DNA from: Achatina immaculata
Taxonomy: Eukaryota > Mollusca > Gastropoda > Stylommatophora > Achatinidae
NCBI GenBank assembly: GCA_009760885.1
Contig: CM019719.1
Coordinates: forward strand, 32,764,584-32,828,583
Direction: 5' to 3'
DNA: 64,000 nucleotides
Below the pieces are notes generated by a model. The model was not told the origin of the DNA. It was given only the letters and a program-made list of their open reading frames with translations, and ran no database searches. Shown piece after piece: positions 32,965 to 44,275 of this stretch. Position 1 is the stretch's first letter; each line of letters begins with the position of its first letter. The position numbers and the translations under genes were made by a program.

Positions 32965-33390
32965 AATTCCAAGCAGTTATTCAGTAATTACGAGCTGTTA
33001 TTTACTAATTACAAGCAGTTATTTACTAATTACAAGCAGCTATTTACTAATTACAAGCAGTTATTTACTAATTACAAGCAGTTATTTACTAATTACAAGT
33101 AGTTATTCAGTAATTACAAGCATTTATTTACTAATTACAAGCAGTTATTTACTAATTACAAACAGTTATTCAGTAATTACAAGCAGTTATTTACTAATTA
33201 CAAACAGTTATTTACTAATTGCAAGCAGTTATTCAGTAATTGCGAGCAGTTATTTACTAATTACAAGCAGTTATTTACTAATTACAAGCAGTTGTTCAGT
33301 AATTACGAGCAGTTATTTACTAATTCCAAACGATTTTTTACTAATTCCAAGCAGTTGTTTCTTATTTCCAAGCACTTATTTACTAATTCT
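32965..33390. repeat. 21-bp minisatellite, about 20 copies
   Basis: The unit is AAGCAGTTATTTACTAATTA plus C, with TTTACT/TTCAGT variants. Confidence 0.95.
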
Positions 33391-33574
33391 CCTGTGCCCA
33401 GTTTCTAATGTGCCCATATATTAGAATGCCCAGCCGGAACATTTGTGAATTAGGACTAGTAAGTCAGGATCCATTCGAATATGATCTCTCGTGATTACTC
33501 TTTAGGCTTGTAAGATTTGGTCATTTTGTAAAGTCGCGTTGCCCGTAAATATGATTTAAACCTGATAACAATCA

Positions 33575-34120
33575 ATCAGTCAGTCAATGTCTGTGACCCC
33601 CTTCTCCCGGAGCATAAGCCACAGACAAAGGATTTCCAATAATTTCTATCTTTGGTCTTATTCTCCGAGTCACTTCGAGTGAATCCCTCTACTTTTAGAA
33701 CCGTCACTGTATCATTTCTCAATGGATTCTTTGCATTTCCTATTTTCGATTCCCTTGAGGGTTTTATTTTGGAACCTGCCTTGTCATGGTTTCTCAGCGT
33801 GTGTTTAGTACACACAGTGCCGTCTTCTAGTTGTGATCTGCGCATTGATTGACTCTTGTTCTGTTTGTCTCCAACATCTCCTTCATTTCGACCTTATCCT
33901 GTCATTTAATCTTATGCACCATCTCGGGAAGTTACAGTTATCTGCAATGTTTGGTGTGTTATTTTTTGTCACTTTCTCTGTCTCTGAGCCATAGAGTAGC
34001 ACAGTTTTCACAAATGTGCTATTTTTGCATTGGCCTTCCATCTGTGGAGACAGGTATGCTCGGCGTAGCTTTCTAGTGCTCGTTTTCAGAGATTCGGTGA
34101 TAAATATGGACTGCACAAAA
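33575..34120 (-). mobile_element. LINE post-RT tail, third LINE type
   Basis: In reverse complement it reads FVKTVLLYGSETEKVTKNN, then INRCIRLNDRI-like, and ends WKSFVCGLCSGRRGSQ. The LLYGSET.....T and WK.FV.GLCS blocks, in this order and spacing, are the C-terminal end of a LINE family distinct from LINE-T and from the (ATG)n-tailed copies. It is frameshifted in several places. Confidence 0.7.
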
Positions 34121-34635
34121 TTCTTTGAATGGAATTTTCGAAAATGGAAACGCGTACTTTATTATTAGTATGTACATACATATTACAATGTGCAGTGGTA
34201 CTTTTCATATTTGAAGACGGTTTCATTAGATGCGCAAAGTTACTTGTCATATGTGAAGGCGGTTCTGAAGCAGGTAGGTACCACTTGTTGTAGAACTTAC
34301 CGAGCATCATTTTGCTGGACAGCTTTTGTCATCGCTGTTTCTTTTTATTTTGGATATGCATAAGCGGTCAAAGTGGTAACAAATAACGTTTGTGTTGCAA
34401 GGTTTGCACTTGCAAAAGTTACAATTCAAAAACATTTCAAAACTATGCGTGTATGTTTGTGCATATGTATGTAAGTTTGTAAATGTATGTTATTATATGT
34501 TTGTCTGGTATGTATATTATTTTCTATGTGTGTGTCTCGTATATATGTTTTATGTTTGTCTCATATGTCTGTTATTATTATGTTTGTCTTGTAAGTATGT
34601 CATTATATTTGTCTCGTAAGAGAAAACGGTTTGAC
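34121..34635. other. Unrecognised sequence with TATGT-rich stretch
   Basis: A stretch of imperfect TATGTTTGTCT repeats runs from about 34445 to 34618. No gene is recognised. Confidence 0.4.
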
Positions 34636-34639
34636 TTGC

Positions 34640-36350
34640 AAAGTTATAATCATGTGCCTATTTGTGCTGAGTTCAGCTATCACTTCAGACAAGAAGTCAA
34701 ATATCTTAAAATCTTTACTGCCGATCCTTACTTATGACTTAAGTGAATTAAACAAATTCATAAGTAATAAATGTGCAAATCCAAAGCAACCCAGTATTCC
34801 TTTCATGTCAGTTAGTGAAGTGTATAATTATCTTTTATCTTTAAAGAACAACAACACAGCAGAACTTGGATGAAATTAGCAACAAGATATTGCGCTACTC
34901 AGCGCCAGTAGTTACAGATACACTAACATACAATTACAATCACTGCATTGCACATTGTCATTTTCCTCGGGCCTTTAAAAATGCAAAAATATGTCCTCTT
35001 TTCAAATCTGGTTCAGAGAAAAATCCCTCAAGCAATAGGCCTTTTTCCATTCTATCAACTCTGTCACAATCCCTAGAAAAACACATAAAAAAAAAACATC
35101 CTTACAACACATGCAAGAAAATGATTTGATTGTTGACTGTCAGTCAGGTTTTAGGCCGAAACATTCCTGCCACACAGCTCTCACAAAGATGACAGAATGT
35201 TGGTTATCCAATATAAATGATGATAAATTATGTGGTGCTGTCTTTGTTGACTTAAAAAAAACATTTGACATGATTGATCATGTAATCCTAGTTAGAAAGC
35301 TAGAGACTTATAAATTACACCCGGATTTAACAAAGTTTATTATATCTTTTATTTCCAACATACAGCAGGCAGTTTGCCTCCAAAACTCTTAAGTCAAGTT
35401 TATCTGTGGTTGATAATGGTGTTCCATGGGGATCTATTCTTGATCCTCTGCTTCTTACCGTCTGCATCAATGATCTTACACTTCATCTAAAAGAATCGTC
35501 TTGTGATCTTTTTGCTGATGACTGCACAGTTTACACTAGTGACAATGGCTGAATCAACCTTGAGTCAGCTCTTCAATTTGAAGTAAACAGTCTAACTAAC
35601 TGAAGCAACAACAACAGAATGGTCATAAACACCAGCAAAACAAAATCCATTCTCATTTCAAGACAGTAATTAACAAATTCACCAACAACAACACTACAGC
35701 TCCATGCTGGAACTTCAGAGGTAGAGAATGTTAGTGAACATAAAATTCTAGGTCTCACTATTGACCACCACCTTAGCTGGAAGCGTAATATAAGACAATC
35801 TAACCAAATTCATCTCACAAAAATTTTTAAAACTTGCCAAAATTAGACACTTTCTCAACACAGACACTAGGAAAATATACTAAATATCACAAATACAAAC
35901 ACATTTGGACTACTGTTTCACAATTTGGGAGGATGGCTGCTCCATGTCAAAGATGAAAAGACTTTACTCGCTTCAAAAACGAGCAGTAACGCTTATAGAT
36001 TACAAACATTCAGCACGTATTATAAATAAGGGTAAACATCTTGACACCCTGCCCCTCAAGAAGAGATTTCTATTCAACACGGCCAAGTTAATTCATAAAA
36101 TTCTATCACACAAAGCTCCACCCTATTTACGGTCACTGTTCAAATCCAACCCAAAACACAGTCAATGCTTAAGCAACTGTATTCTCTCAAAACCAAGGCT
36201 TGACATATTTAAAAAAAACCTTCTCTTACTCAGCTGCCCATCTTTGGAATACCCTACCAACTCATGTAAAACGTGTAAGTAATATTCATTCTTATAACTT
36301 CAAACTTTGTCAATATCTGTTTGAGATGGACTATATGCCAACCTAAAATG
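34640..36350 (+). mobile_element. Non-LTR retrotransposon reverse transcriptase, decayed
   Basis: Broken + strand frames carry successive RT blocks: KNAKICPLFKSGSEKNPSSN with RPFSILSTLSQSLEK (finger region); CQSGFRPKHSCHTALTK; AVFVDLKKTFDMIDHVIL (block A, with the first catalytic Asp); and FADDCTVYTSD (the Y/F-A-D-D active site). They are followed by a C-terminal part (LDYCFTIWEDGCSM, SLQKRAVTLID, KAPPYLRSLF, WNTLPTHVK). This order fits a CR1/L2/jockey-like ORF2. At least three frameshifts or stops separate the segments. No endonuclease domain is visible upstream, so the copy is 5'-truncated. Confidence 0.85.
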
Positions 36351-36479
36351 TATTTGTGTTTGTGCATACTTTATATACACGTATGAATAGGCGTAGGTAT
36401 GTATATGTGTGTGGGTATATACGTATATGTGCATGTATGTATGTGCATACATGTATATCGGTATATATGTATGTGTATA

Positions 36480-36512
36480 TATATGTATATATATATATAT
36501 GTATATATATGT
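36480..36512. repeat. (TATG/TA)n microsatellite
   Basis: An impure TA/TATG run between the decayed RT element and a LINE-T fragment. Confidence 0.8.
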
Positions 36513-36518
36513 GTGTAG

Positions 36519-36790
36519 CCAGCCTTCTTCAATATTAAGTTCTTGTAGTATGGATATCGTATTGGAAGGATACATAATGGGAAAAAGAAAAAGAGGAAGA
36601 CCGAAACGAAGATGGCTGCAAGACATCGTTGATGATCTGGAAATGGATGCAGCAGCAGCAGGCCATCTTGCTCACAACCGAGAGGCCTACAGGAGTGCTG
36701 TTTGGGAGGCAAAGTTCCGCAAGGGACAAGCAAAGGAATGAATGAAAGTATGGATATATTTGTTCTTGTTTGTGTCAAGGGGGGAATGGG
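36519..36790 (-). mobile_element. LINE-T fragment, split by a second LINE-T copy
   Basis: AGCCTTCTTCAATATTAAGT and the following TCTTGTAGTATGGATAT are minus-strand LINE-T sequence that resumes at 36747 with AGTATGGATATATTTGTTCT. The intervening 189 bp are a plus-strand LINE-T 3' end. Confidence 0.75.
36558..36746 (+). mobile_element. LINE-T 3' end, 189 bp, with 11-bp target-site duplication
   Basis: AGTATGGATAT occurs at 36547-36557 and again at 36747-36757, bounding the insert exactly. The insert keeps one clean open frame with the GYIMGKRKRGRPKRRWLQDI box and AHNREAYRSAVWEAKFRKGQ, then a short GAATGAATGAA tail. It is the best preserved LINE-T terminus here and shows that the family ends with this protein tail and a tetranucleotide tail. 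Confidence 0.9.
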
Positions 36791-37144
36791 TTGAATTAGT
36801 GGCAGGAGGAAATGGGTGTACAAATAATGGTACTAAATACAAAAGCGGGTCAAATAGCAGCCGTAAATAAGAGGACGTAACCATTTAAAGATATTAAAGG
36901 ACTTAAGAGGCGAGTCAAAAAGTCTTTTCGCGTGCAGTATTTTTCAATGGTTTGCATCCCAGAGTTTGCCGTTACTTTTTGACTGGCCTTCGTATAAGTA
37001 GAAATGAAACTTGGAACTTGGTTAGATTCTCTCTCATCATTTTTGTTCCAGTTTACTCTGTTTTGTTTTCGGAGGTTGAGGGTAGGAGGTAAGAGAATTT
37101 GAGGAGCAAGAGAACGAGAGAGACAAAGAGGAACTGTTAGAGTA
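36791..37144. other. Unrecognised sequence with possible mariner-type terminus
   Basis: Around 36908-36990 the words AGTCAAAAAGTCTTTTCGCG and TTTTTGACTGGCCTTCGTAT resemble inverted ends of a small DNA element, but the pairing is short. Nothing else is recognised. Confidence 0.3.
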
Positions 37145-37395
37145 ATGGAGTGTCTGTTACTAAAACAATGGGGGAGTCCAATAATGAACTAGCTCTCACT
37201 AGAACAATGGGGATGTCTAGTAGTGGACTGTCTCTCATTAGAACAGTAGGGGAGTTTAATAATAGACTGTCTGTTACTAGAACAATGGGGAAGTCTAGTA
37301 ATGGACTGACTTTCACTGGAACAGTGGAGGAGTCTAATAATGAACTGCCGGCCACTAGAACAATGGGAAAGTCTAGTAATGGACTGTCTGTATAA
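37145..37395. repeat. 39-bp minisatellite, 6 copies
   Basis: The unit contains GTCTAGTAATGGACTGTCTG followed by TCACTAGAACAATGGGGGA, moderately diverged. Confidence 0.95.
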
Positions 37396-38500
37396 CTATG
37401 ACACAAAATCTGGGACACCAGTCGAGGCAGAAGAATCGTCTGGATCAGTAGTGCAAAACCCGGTCTCAGCGTGGCAACTCTGAGATTATGTAGAATCATA
37501 GAAATTTGTGGGGGTTTATTTTTTTTGTAATTAGTACCCAGTGACAGACCAGTCTAGGCTATCGAATTTCCTGGGTCCCAAAGATTGGGGACCACTGATG
37601 TAGATCCGCGGGTCGCCAGACTCCTAACAGAGGGTGAGACATGGTCATTTACTCTTCCTATAGCTTCGTATACTGATGCTTGATTATACTGTAGTCCCGG
37701 CTTCATTGTCTGGGAGTCGGATAGTCGAAATGTAGATGAACCAGGATCTAAAGTTCGGTAAACTATGGACTAGTACACATACTACGAAAACAAGCTTGGA
37801 TTCGACGATACTTTCACGAATTTCGCAAGAGAAATACTTTCGGAACATTTATGTTTCAGAAATGACTTTTTGTACATTTTGAACGCCAAGAATTTTCCAA
37901 AGTGTTCGCGTTTTATATAATAAAGATGAATGCTCCAATGTTAAATTCTGTTTAATTCAGTCAGCTTTATTGGATATTTATGACGCACTTTAGAACATCA
38001 AGATTGAAATCTCACTGAACAAAGAACATTTAGAAGATACATCAGAACATCGGAAAGAAAAAAAGAAATGAACTAATATCAGAATGTCCCAGCTACAGAA
38101 GTCCGTGATAGAACTTGTTATTTCTGATCTTATGATCTGAAACCAAGATTTTCTGAAGAATTTGATCAGAGAATTTCATCAGAGAATTCTTGTGACTTAA
38201 GACTTGATAAATCTGGAACGACTTATTCCGTGCTGAAAAAAAAAAGTCTCTAAGCTGAATCATCTTCACTCTTGTCAAATCAAAGCGCTCGGAAAGATTT
38301 TGGACCTCTTTAATTTCGTCCAGTAATAATTATTTATATATTTCTCTTTCTTAAATGTGTTTAGTTTTAAACAATCATAATTGTAACGAATTTCTCATTA
38401 GAAAAAGACAGGAATATTTTCAACAAAATAAAAAGAATTTAAAACAAAAAGAATTAAATTAAAAAAAAAAATCAAGTGGCACTTTGTTCCTTAACTGTCT
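37396..38500. other. Mostly unrecognised; one short shared repeat
   Basis: A piece near 37660-37745 (GATGCTTGATTATACT, GAGTCGGATAGTCGAAAT) recurs near 38990-39060 and, with changes, near 44800-44880. A hAT-like right end (GGGGACCACTGATGTAG) may lie at 37587-37603. The remainder is AT-rich with no recognised gene. Confidence 0.4.
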
Positions 38501-38501
38501 T

Positions 38502-38822
38502 CTAACAGAAGAGTCATAATGAGTAGTAAAATGTAATGTGACCCGACAGAACAGTCATAATGAGTAGTAAATGTAATGTGACTTGACAGAAGAGTCATAA
38601 TGAGTAGTAAATGTAATGTGACCTGACAGAAGAGCCATAATGAGTAGCAAATATAATGTGACCTGACAGAAGAGTCATAATGAGTAGTAAATGTAATGTG
38701 ACCTGACAGAAGAGTCATAATGAGTAGTAAATGTAATGTGACCTGACAGAAGAGTCATAATGAGTAGTAAATATCATGTGACCTTATAGAAGAGTCATAA
38801 TGAGTAGTAAATGTAATGTGAC
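38502..38822. repeat. 40-bp minisatellite, 8 copies
   Basis: The unit is GACCTGACAGAAGAGTCATA followed by ATGAGTAGTAAATGTAATGT. Copies are close to identical. Confidence 0.95.
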
Positions 38823-39009
38823 TGAGTAACATGACTTTGTAGTCGGCAGAAATTTGCTACATATGTTTAATGTTGTCAGAATCCATGGTGGAACTGCAAT
38901 ATTTCCAAAGCAGAATTATACTTCGTAGGTTCTTATTTGTACATAAGTTAATTTTGTACATATTTTAATTTATTGTGCTAGTTAGTCCATAGTTTCTTGG
39001 ACTCATGCT

Positions 39010-39975
39010 TGATTATACTTTTGTCTTCACTGCGACTGTAACCAGAGACTGGCATTCCTGCATGCCGAGCGTTCCCGTACGCGCTCCGCCTTCCGTTCCA
39101 ACACCCACGGAAATGTGCGCCTGCTGATGGAGCCAGTCACACCCTGGCTGTGGGTAACACGAGCTCAACTATTTCTTTCGGAAAAACGTCCACTTCCCCT
39201 CTTCTCTCCCAATTCGTTCATACTCCAGATGTGATTGTCGTCAGTGAACTCGATGTCGTCCTTCATACGCAGCCTATCCAAGGTGGTTCTTGGAGTCTCA
39301 TCCTTGTCCATTCTTAGGGTGCCCTGAAATGATGCCCTGCCTGCCAGCTTGTCCGCTCTCTTCTTGCCTCTGACTCCCGCATGGCCTGGGGCAGTAGATC
39401 CATGTCAGATCGAGAGCTCAGTAGAAGCTGAACCTACTCACTACGGAAGAAATATCTCTCGATTCTTCTAACATGGTTTTTTTTTGGGGGGGGGGGGGTC
39501 TGTTACATCCGAGTCGCCCTGCTCCACCAACAAGAAAATTGCTTCTGGTGCTGGCTGCACCTCCATTCTCGTGCTGTAAGTGGCGATAGCATAGGCTCCT
39601 GATTTACTGCCAACCGGTTTGCCGTTACAGTAGACAATAAAGGCCCATCCATTGTTTAGGCCTGGTGCCACTGACCCGTCTGCGAAGATCACAGGGTCAT
39701 GTGGTTTGGAGTGATGCTGAATCTGTTCATGCATCTGGGCTTCTGTTTTACCCGAGGCCAGTCTCGACATTCACGGCCAACCTGGATCATGGCCTAATTA
39801 GATTTTGCATATTTGGCGCTTTAGTCCATTCCAGTACTAGGGAGATCTGCCCTGGGTCGCAGAATGCTGACAGTGTCTCTTCTGCCACCGCCATCCAAGA
39901 TATCCATTGCTTGATACGCTTGCCCTTTGCTGAGTTGGCATCACTGTGCGAGAGTCGAACAGTCTTATTTATACA
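39010..39975 (-). mobile_element. LINE with RNase H domain
   Basis: The minus strand encodes PVIFADGSVAPGLNNGWAFI, then VYCNGKPVGSKSGAYAIATY and STRMEVQPAPEAIF. These are the D-G-S strand and the following E (MEVQ) of a retrotransposon-type ribonuclease H. After a poly-G/T interruption near 39480-39498 it continues with decayed frames toward the 3' end (TLRMDKDE-like near 39310). The family is the same as at 26150-27060. Its left neighbour on the chromosome carries a short 3'-end repeat shared with 37660 and 44800. The Tc1 element begins two bases after this copy's right end, having inserted at a TA. Confidence 0.8.
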
Positions 39976-40258
39976 TACTCTCACGGAGAAAAGTAAGTGT
40001 GCAGTATTGTCAAGCGCATCAATCATGTTGTCATGAGTGAAATGAAATCAAATTTGGCATGAAGTTTTGTCTGAGTGTTGTTCACTTCCCCGTGGTGCAC
40101 GAAGTTGATCGCACTATTCATGGGGAAATAACCACAGCTCCGGTGAAATCACGTGCAGTGATCCACGATTGGTTACTTGCCACGGGTAAAGTGAGGGTAA
40201 ATGTGTAATTCTGTTCTCAGAGATCTCTTCATATAATCGTTGAAGAAAGGAATTAGTG

Positions 40259-41190
40259 TCTTCTTCTTCTTCGGTCGCTTCTACCACCAAGACCACCCCG
40301 TGATCCTACTGAATTTACTCTTGTGGTCCTCGATAGGCCCCGTGGTCCCCCTGTGGTCCCCGAGAGGACCACAAGAGGTTCAGAATATCGCAGGGCTTGA
40401 GCCTGTATTCTCGGTGGGTCTCAGAAGCGGGATTGCGTGACACCGTGGTTTAAGTTTAATCTAGAGTTGGACTTTCTCTTATCCCAGTAAGGGCGTGTTT
40501 GGGACGTGACCGACCTCTAGAACGGAGGTAAGGTGACATGCGTAGTCATCAAGTTTCACCCCTGGGTTAAGCATTATCTTTCCACAGGGGCGCCTCCCGG
40601 CAACCCTAATCGCATTTTCCCATTTTCTTCATTGGCCGGGAGGAATTTCATTCCACGCGCGGCAGCCGAATAATCTCCCCAACAATGTCTTAGTTTAACC
40701 CCTGAGTTAAGCCAGTTTAGGCAATCTTCCCCAGTATGGGTGTATATAGAACGTGGTTGGCCTCTAGAGCAGAGGGGCCGTGATTTGAGTAGTCCTGACC
40801 TCGAGACTACTGGTTACTTCACTTAATTCTTTCATTCACCTTTTCCACGACGGCAAGCCCTTGTCGCATTTCTCTTCATTGGCCAAGAGGAGTTTCACCC
40901 CACGCACGGCAGCTGAAGAATCTCGCCAGTAGCGGGTTTTAAATCAGAGTTTTCCCTCTTTGAAATGAGCTAAAAAACAAGACTTTCGTCTACCCGAAGC
41001 GTCTGGTTTTCGGGCACCAGATACTCGCCTTCGCCCCTTCTCCTGTCAGTTTGAACAGTTCCGCCACGAGATGGCCAGGAGCTGGACGCGGACTGTCAGA
41101 GGCTATTTGAGACTCACGCCCTGGAGACATTTAACTGTAGTAGAGAGCGTATCCCATACCCAAACTCCCGCAATAACAGTCCTTAGAACC
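40259..41190 (+). mobile_element. Modular non-coding repeat M, copy 1 (932 bp), with target-site duplication
   Basis: Starts TCTTCTTCTTCTTCGGTCGC, ends AGTCCTTAGAACC. The flanks AAAGGAATTAGTG (40246-40258) and AAAGGAGTTAGTG (41191-41203) are a 13-bp target duplication with one difference. Inside are modules with CGACCTCTAGAACGGAGG and GGCCTCTAGAGCAGAGGG, and segments TTCATTGGCCGGGAGGAATT and GGCACCAGATACTCGCC shared with copy 2. There is no meaningful open frame, no poly(A) and no terminal inverted repeat. It sits in the 5' untranslated part of the Tc1 element. Confidence 0.85.
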
Positions 41191-41231
41191 AAAGGAGTTA
41201 GTGGAATTCCAACATAAACATCTTTTCCATC

Positions 41232-43681
41232 ATGCCAAAATTGAACGAACATCAGCGAGAAATAGCTGTTGGGATGCTAATTGCTGGATCAACAGTAGCA
41301 ACAGTATCTCAACATTTTAATGTTCACAGAAACACAATATCACGCCTTCAAAGTCGTTTTAACCAAAATGGTTCCGTTGCTTACCGCCACAGAAGCGATA
41401 GACCACGAGTTACCACCCTTGCACAAGACCGCTACATCCACCTCATGCACCTTCGTAACAGGTTTCCCCAGGCAACATTCCAGGTTTTCATGACAGTGCG
41501 GAACAGACTCAGAGAGGTAAATCTCTTACCTGATAGGCCTGCAGTTAGACCAGTACTGACAGTCTGCCTCAGATAAACCCGCTTGCACCACGTGGCATGG
41601 CCTTATCATCAGTGGAAATGGATCCTATTCACTGATGAGTCCAGATTCTGTCTGCAATGCCATGATGGGCGTGCTTTAGTGTACAGGCGAAGAGGAGAGC
41701 GCTTTGCGAATAACTGTGTGCTATATGTGGATAGGAGGAGAGGAGTAAGTGTAATGGTTTGGGGAGGAATTTCCTATGCTGGCCGAACAGACCTAGTTGC
41801 GACCTTACAGGTTTACGATATAGGGACGAAATCATTACACGCCACGTAATGCCTTTTCTGGATGCTAATGGAGAAGGCGTGATATTGCAGCAGGATAACG
41901 CTCGTCCACATGTCGCACGTGTGATCAGGGACTACTTTCAACAGCATCAGATTACTGTCTTGCCATGGCCAGCAGTTTCACCGGACCTGTCAACTATCGA
42001 GCACATTTGGGATCTTCTTCTTCTTCTTCGTTCACTTCTACCACCAAAAATCGCACTGTGAACCTACTGAATTCACGCCTGTGGTCCTCGTTAGGTCCCG
42101 TGGTCCCCTGTGTGGTCCAAAATAGACCACACGAGATCCACGAAAGGACCACAAGGGGTTCAGAGTATCACAGTGCTTTAGCCTGTATTCTTGGTGGGTC
42201 TCGGAAGCGGGATTGCGTGACACCGTGGTTTTCATTGCACCAGTTTAGTCTAGGGTTGGACTTTCTCACCGGAAGACCTCGACGTGTTTAGGATATCAGT
42301 GCATCCCCGCTGGGTGAGAGGCGGTAGCCCACCCAGACCAGAGTTGGACTTTCTCAATGGAAAACCTCGACGTATTTTGAGATACCCGTGTATCACCGCC
42401 GGGTGAGAGGTGGTTGCCCATCCAGTCCAGGGTTGGACTTTCTCACCGGAAAACCTCAGCGTGATTAGGATACGCAAACATCCCCGCCGGGTGAGAGGTG
42501 GTTGCCTATCTAGACTTCCCTGGTCCAGTGTCTCCGACTTCAGCATTTTGCGGTCGTAGCCGCTACCCTTCCTAGTTGTGACCAGGATGGAGCTTTTGTC
42601 CAGGAGGACGAATCCTCGCCACTAGTGACTTCTACCCCTGGGTTGAGCCGGTTTAGCCATTACCCAGTATGGGCGTGTTTGGGACGGGACTGACCTCTAG
42701 GGCAGAGGTACTGTGACATGCATAGCCTTCAAGATTCACCCCTGGTATGAGCCGGTTTAGGCAAAATTCACCAGTATGGGTGTTTATCAGGCGTTACCGA
42801 CCTCTAGAGCGGAGGTGGCATGACATGTCTAGCCATCGAGTTCCACCCCTGGTGTGTGCCGGTTTAGTCACCAGTGTAGGTGTATTTCGGACGTGGGCGG
42901 CCTCTAGAGCAGAGGTGCCGTGGTATAGCTCTCGTAGCGATACTACTGGACATACCGGTTAAACTTCACTTTCCACCACCTTTTCCCATCGGCGCCGCAC
43001 AGCAACCTTTATTTCTTTTCGGCATTTACTTCCTTAACCGGGAGGAGCTTCACTCCACGCGCGGCATATGAAGAGTCTCGCCAGCAGTGTCTTAACCTCT
43101 GGGACAAGCCGGTTCATGCATTTCACCCGATATGACTGCACTCAGGACGTGGCCGACCTCCAGACCAGAGGTGCCGTGATTTGATTGTTTGCTTCGCTTT
43201 ATCCTTTCTAACACCTTTTCCGCAGTGATGCTGCGCGGCAACCTCATTTGCAAATTTCTTCATTGGCCGGGAGGAGCACCGCTCCACGTACGGCAGCTGA
43301 AGATCTCGCCAACAGCGGCAGATGAGCTACCAAACGTGCCACTCATCTACCCTAAGTAACTGGTTTTCAGGCGCCAGATATTCGCCCTCGCCCCTTCTCC
43401 TGTCAGTTAAAACAGTTCTGCCACAGGAAGGCCAGGAGCTGGACTTGACTGCCAGAGGCTGTTTGTGGCGCGTTTGCAGTCCTTAGAACCACATTTGGGA
43501 TGAACTGGACCGCATTTTGCGAAGAGGACACAATCGTCCTGGAAACCGCCAAGAATTAGCCCAAGCGATGCAAGAAGAATGGAATGACATGCCTCAACAA
43601 TTGATACAACGTGTCATTGGTTCGATGAGAAGGCGGTATCAAGCCGTGATAAATGCCCGAGGAGGACACACACGATATTGA
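41232..43681 (+). pseudogene. Tc1-type transposase, disrupted
   Basis: From the start codon the N-terminal 80-odd residues are intact: LNEHQREIAVGMLIAG and FNVHRNTISRLQSRF form the paired-like helix-turn-helix DNA-binding domain, followed by the linker DRPRVTTLAQDRYI. A stop at 41574-41576 ends the first frame. In the next stretches WILFTDESRFCLQCHDGR (first catalytic Asp) and SVMVWGGISYAGRTDL follow, then a frame change, then VILQQDNARPHVARVIRDYF (second Asp) and LSTIEHIWD (catalytic Glu, 34 residues on, D34E). The coding sequence is split at the Glu region by modular repeat copy 2 and resumes at 43501 with ELDRILRRGHN and ends MRRRYQAVINARGGHTRY and a stop. All three catalytic residues are preserved, but the stop, frameshift and insertion make it inactive. 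Confidence 0.9.
42013..43490 (+). mobile_element. Modular non-coding repeat M, copy 2 (1478 bp), with target-site duplication
   Basis: Same ends as copy 1 (TCTTCTTCTTCTTC start, AGTCCTTAGAACC end), flanked by ACATTTGGGA at 42003-42012 and 43491-43500. It holds three tandem copies of a 70- to 75-bp module (GTTGGACTTTCTCACCGG ... CCGGGTGAGAGGTGGTTGCC), then five copies of a module of about 105 bp (CACCCCTGG ... CCAGTATGGG ... CCTCTAGAGCAGAGG). It then shares the 3' half with copy 1. Copy 1 has fewer modules, which explains the length difference. No coding capacity was found. Confidence 0.9.
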
Positions 43682-43887
43682 AACCCTGGTTTTCTTTTCT
43701 TGGGGTAGTGAGCCAGATTAGGTGAGTTTTTAAAAAACTTTTTTGTGACTTGTGACTGGCCTGAAAGTTATCATTTTATCTGGTATTGGATAATCAAACA
43801 TAATGTGTGCCAAATTTTATTTCAATCCTCACCTGAGCACGTTCGTTGTGCTTTTTAAAGCATTGCATACTTACTTTTCTCCGAGAG

Positions 43888-44275
43888 TATATAATTAAAT
43901 TTATTCTTAATATTTCTTTGATGTAACACATACTTTAGTATCTGTTCACGCGACTTTTGTTTCACTCATTCATTCTTTCATTAAAGCTAAATCATGTTTT
44001 ATTATTCCTTCCGCCAAAACTGACGCATGGAAGGATTTTGCTTCATCAAAACAAGTAGGATGTAAATTCATTACACTCAGTATAATCATACGAAATCGAA
44101 ACCCAAAAGTCCATGTTATGACTGACGATCTTTGCTAAGAGATTTTTGCTTAACATGCTTGTTCAAAATTCACCTGAGTTTGTTTCCGCTTCTGATTCAT
44201 GGACTCTGCACAAAGGCCAGCTCATGCTTAAGTCCCCTGGTACAATCAGTTAACCTCCCCTGAACATGGGCCAGT
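43888..44275. other. Unrecognised non-coding sequence
   Basis: AT-rich, no TE domain seen. Expected to be the continuation of the LINE into which Tc1 inserted, but I could not recognise it. Confidence 0.3.

Larger units (their letters stand above)
39978..43887 (+). mobile_element. Tc1-type DNA transposon, twice interrupted
   Basis: The left end CTCTCACGGAGAAAAGTAAG and the right end (inverse: CTCTCGGAGAAAAGTAAGTA) form the terminal inverted repeats, flanked by TA at 39976-39977 and 43888-43889. Removing the two modular-repeat insertions (40259-41190 and 42013-43490, plus one copy of each duplication) leaves about 1.48 kb, a normal Tc1 length. The transposase lies between 41232 and 43681. Confidence 0.9.
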
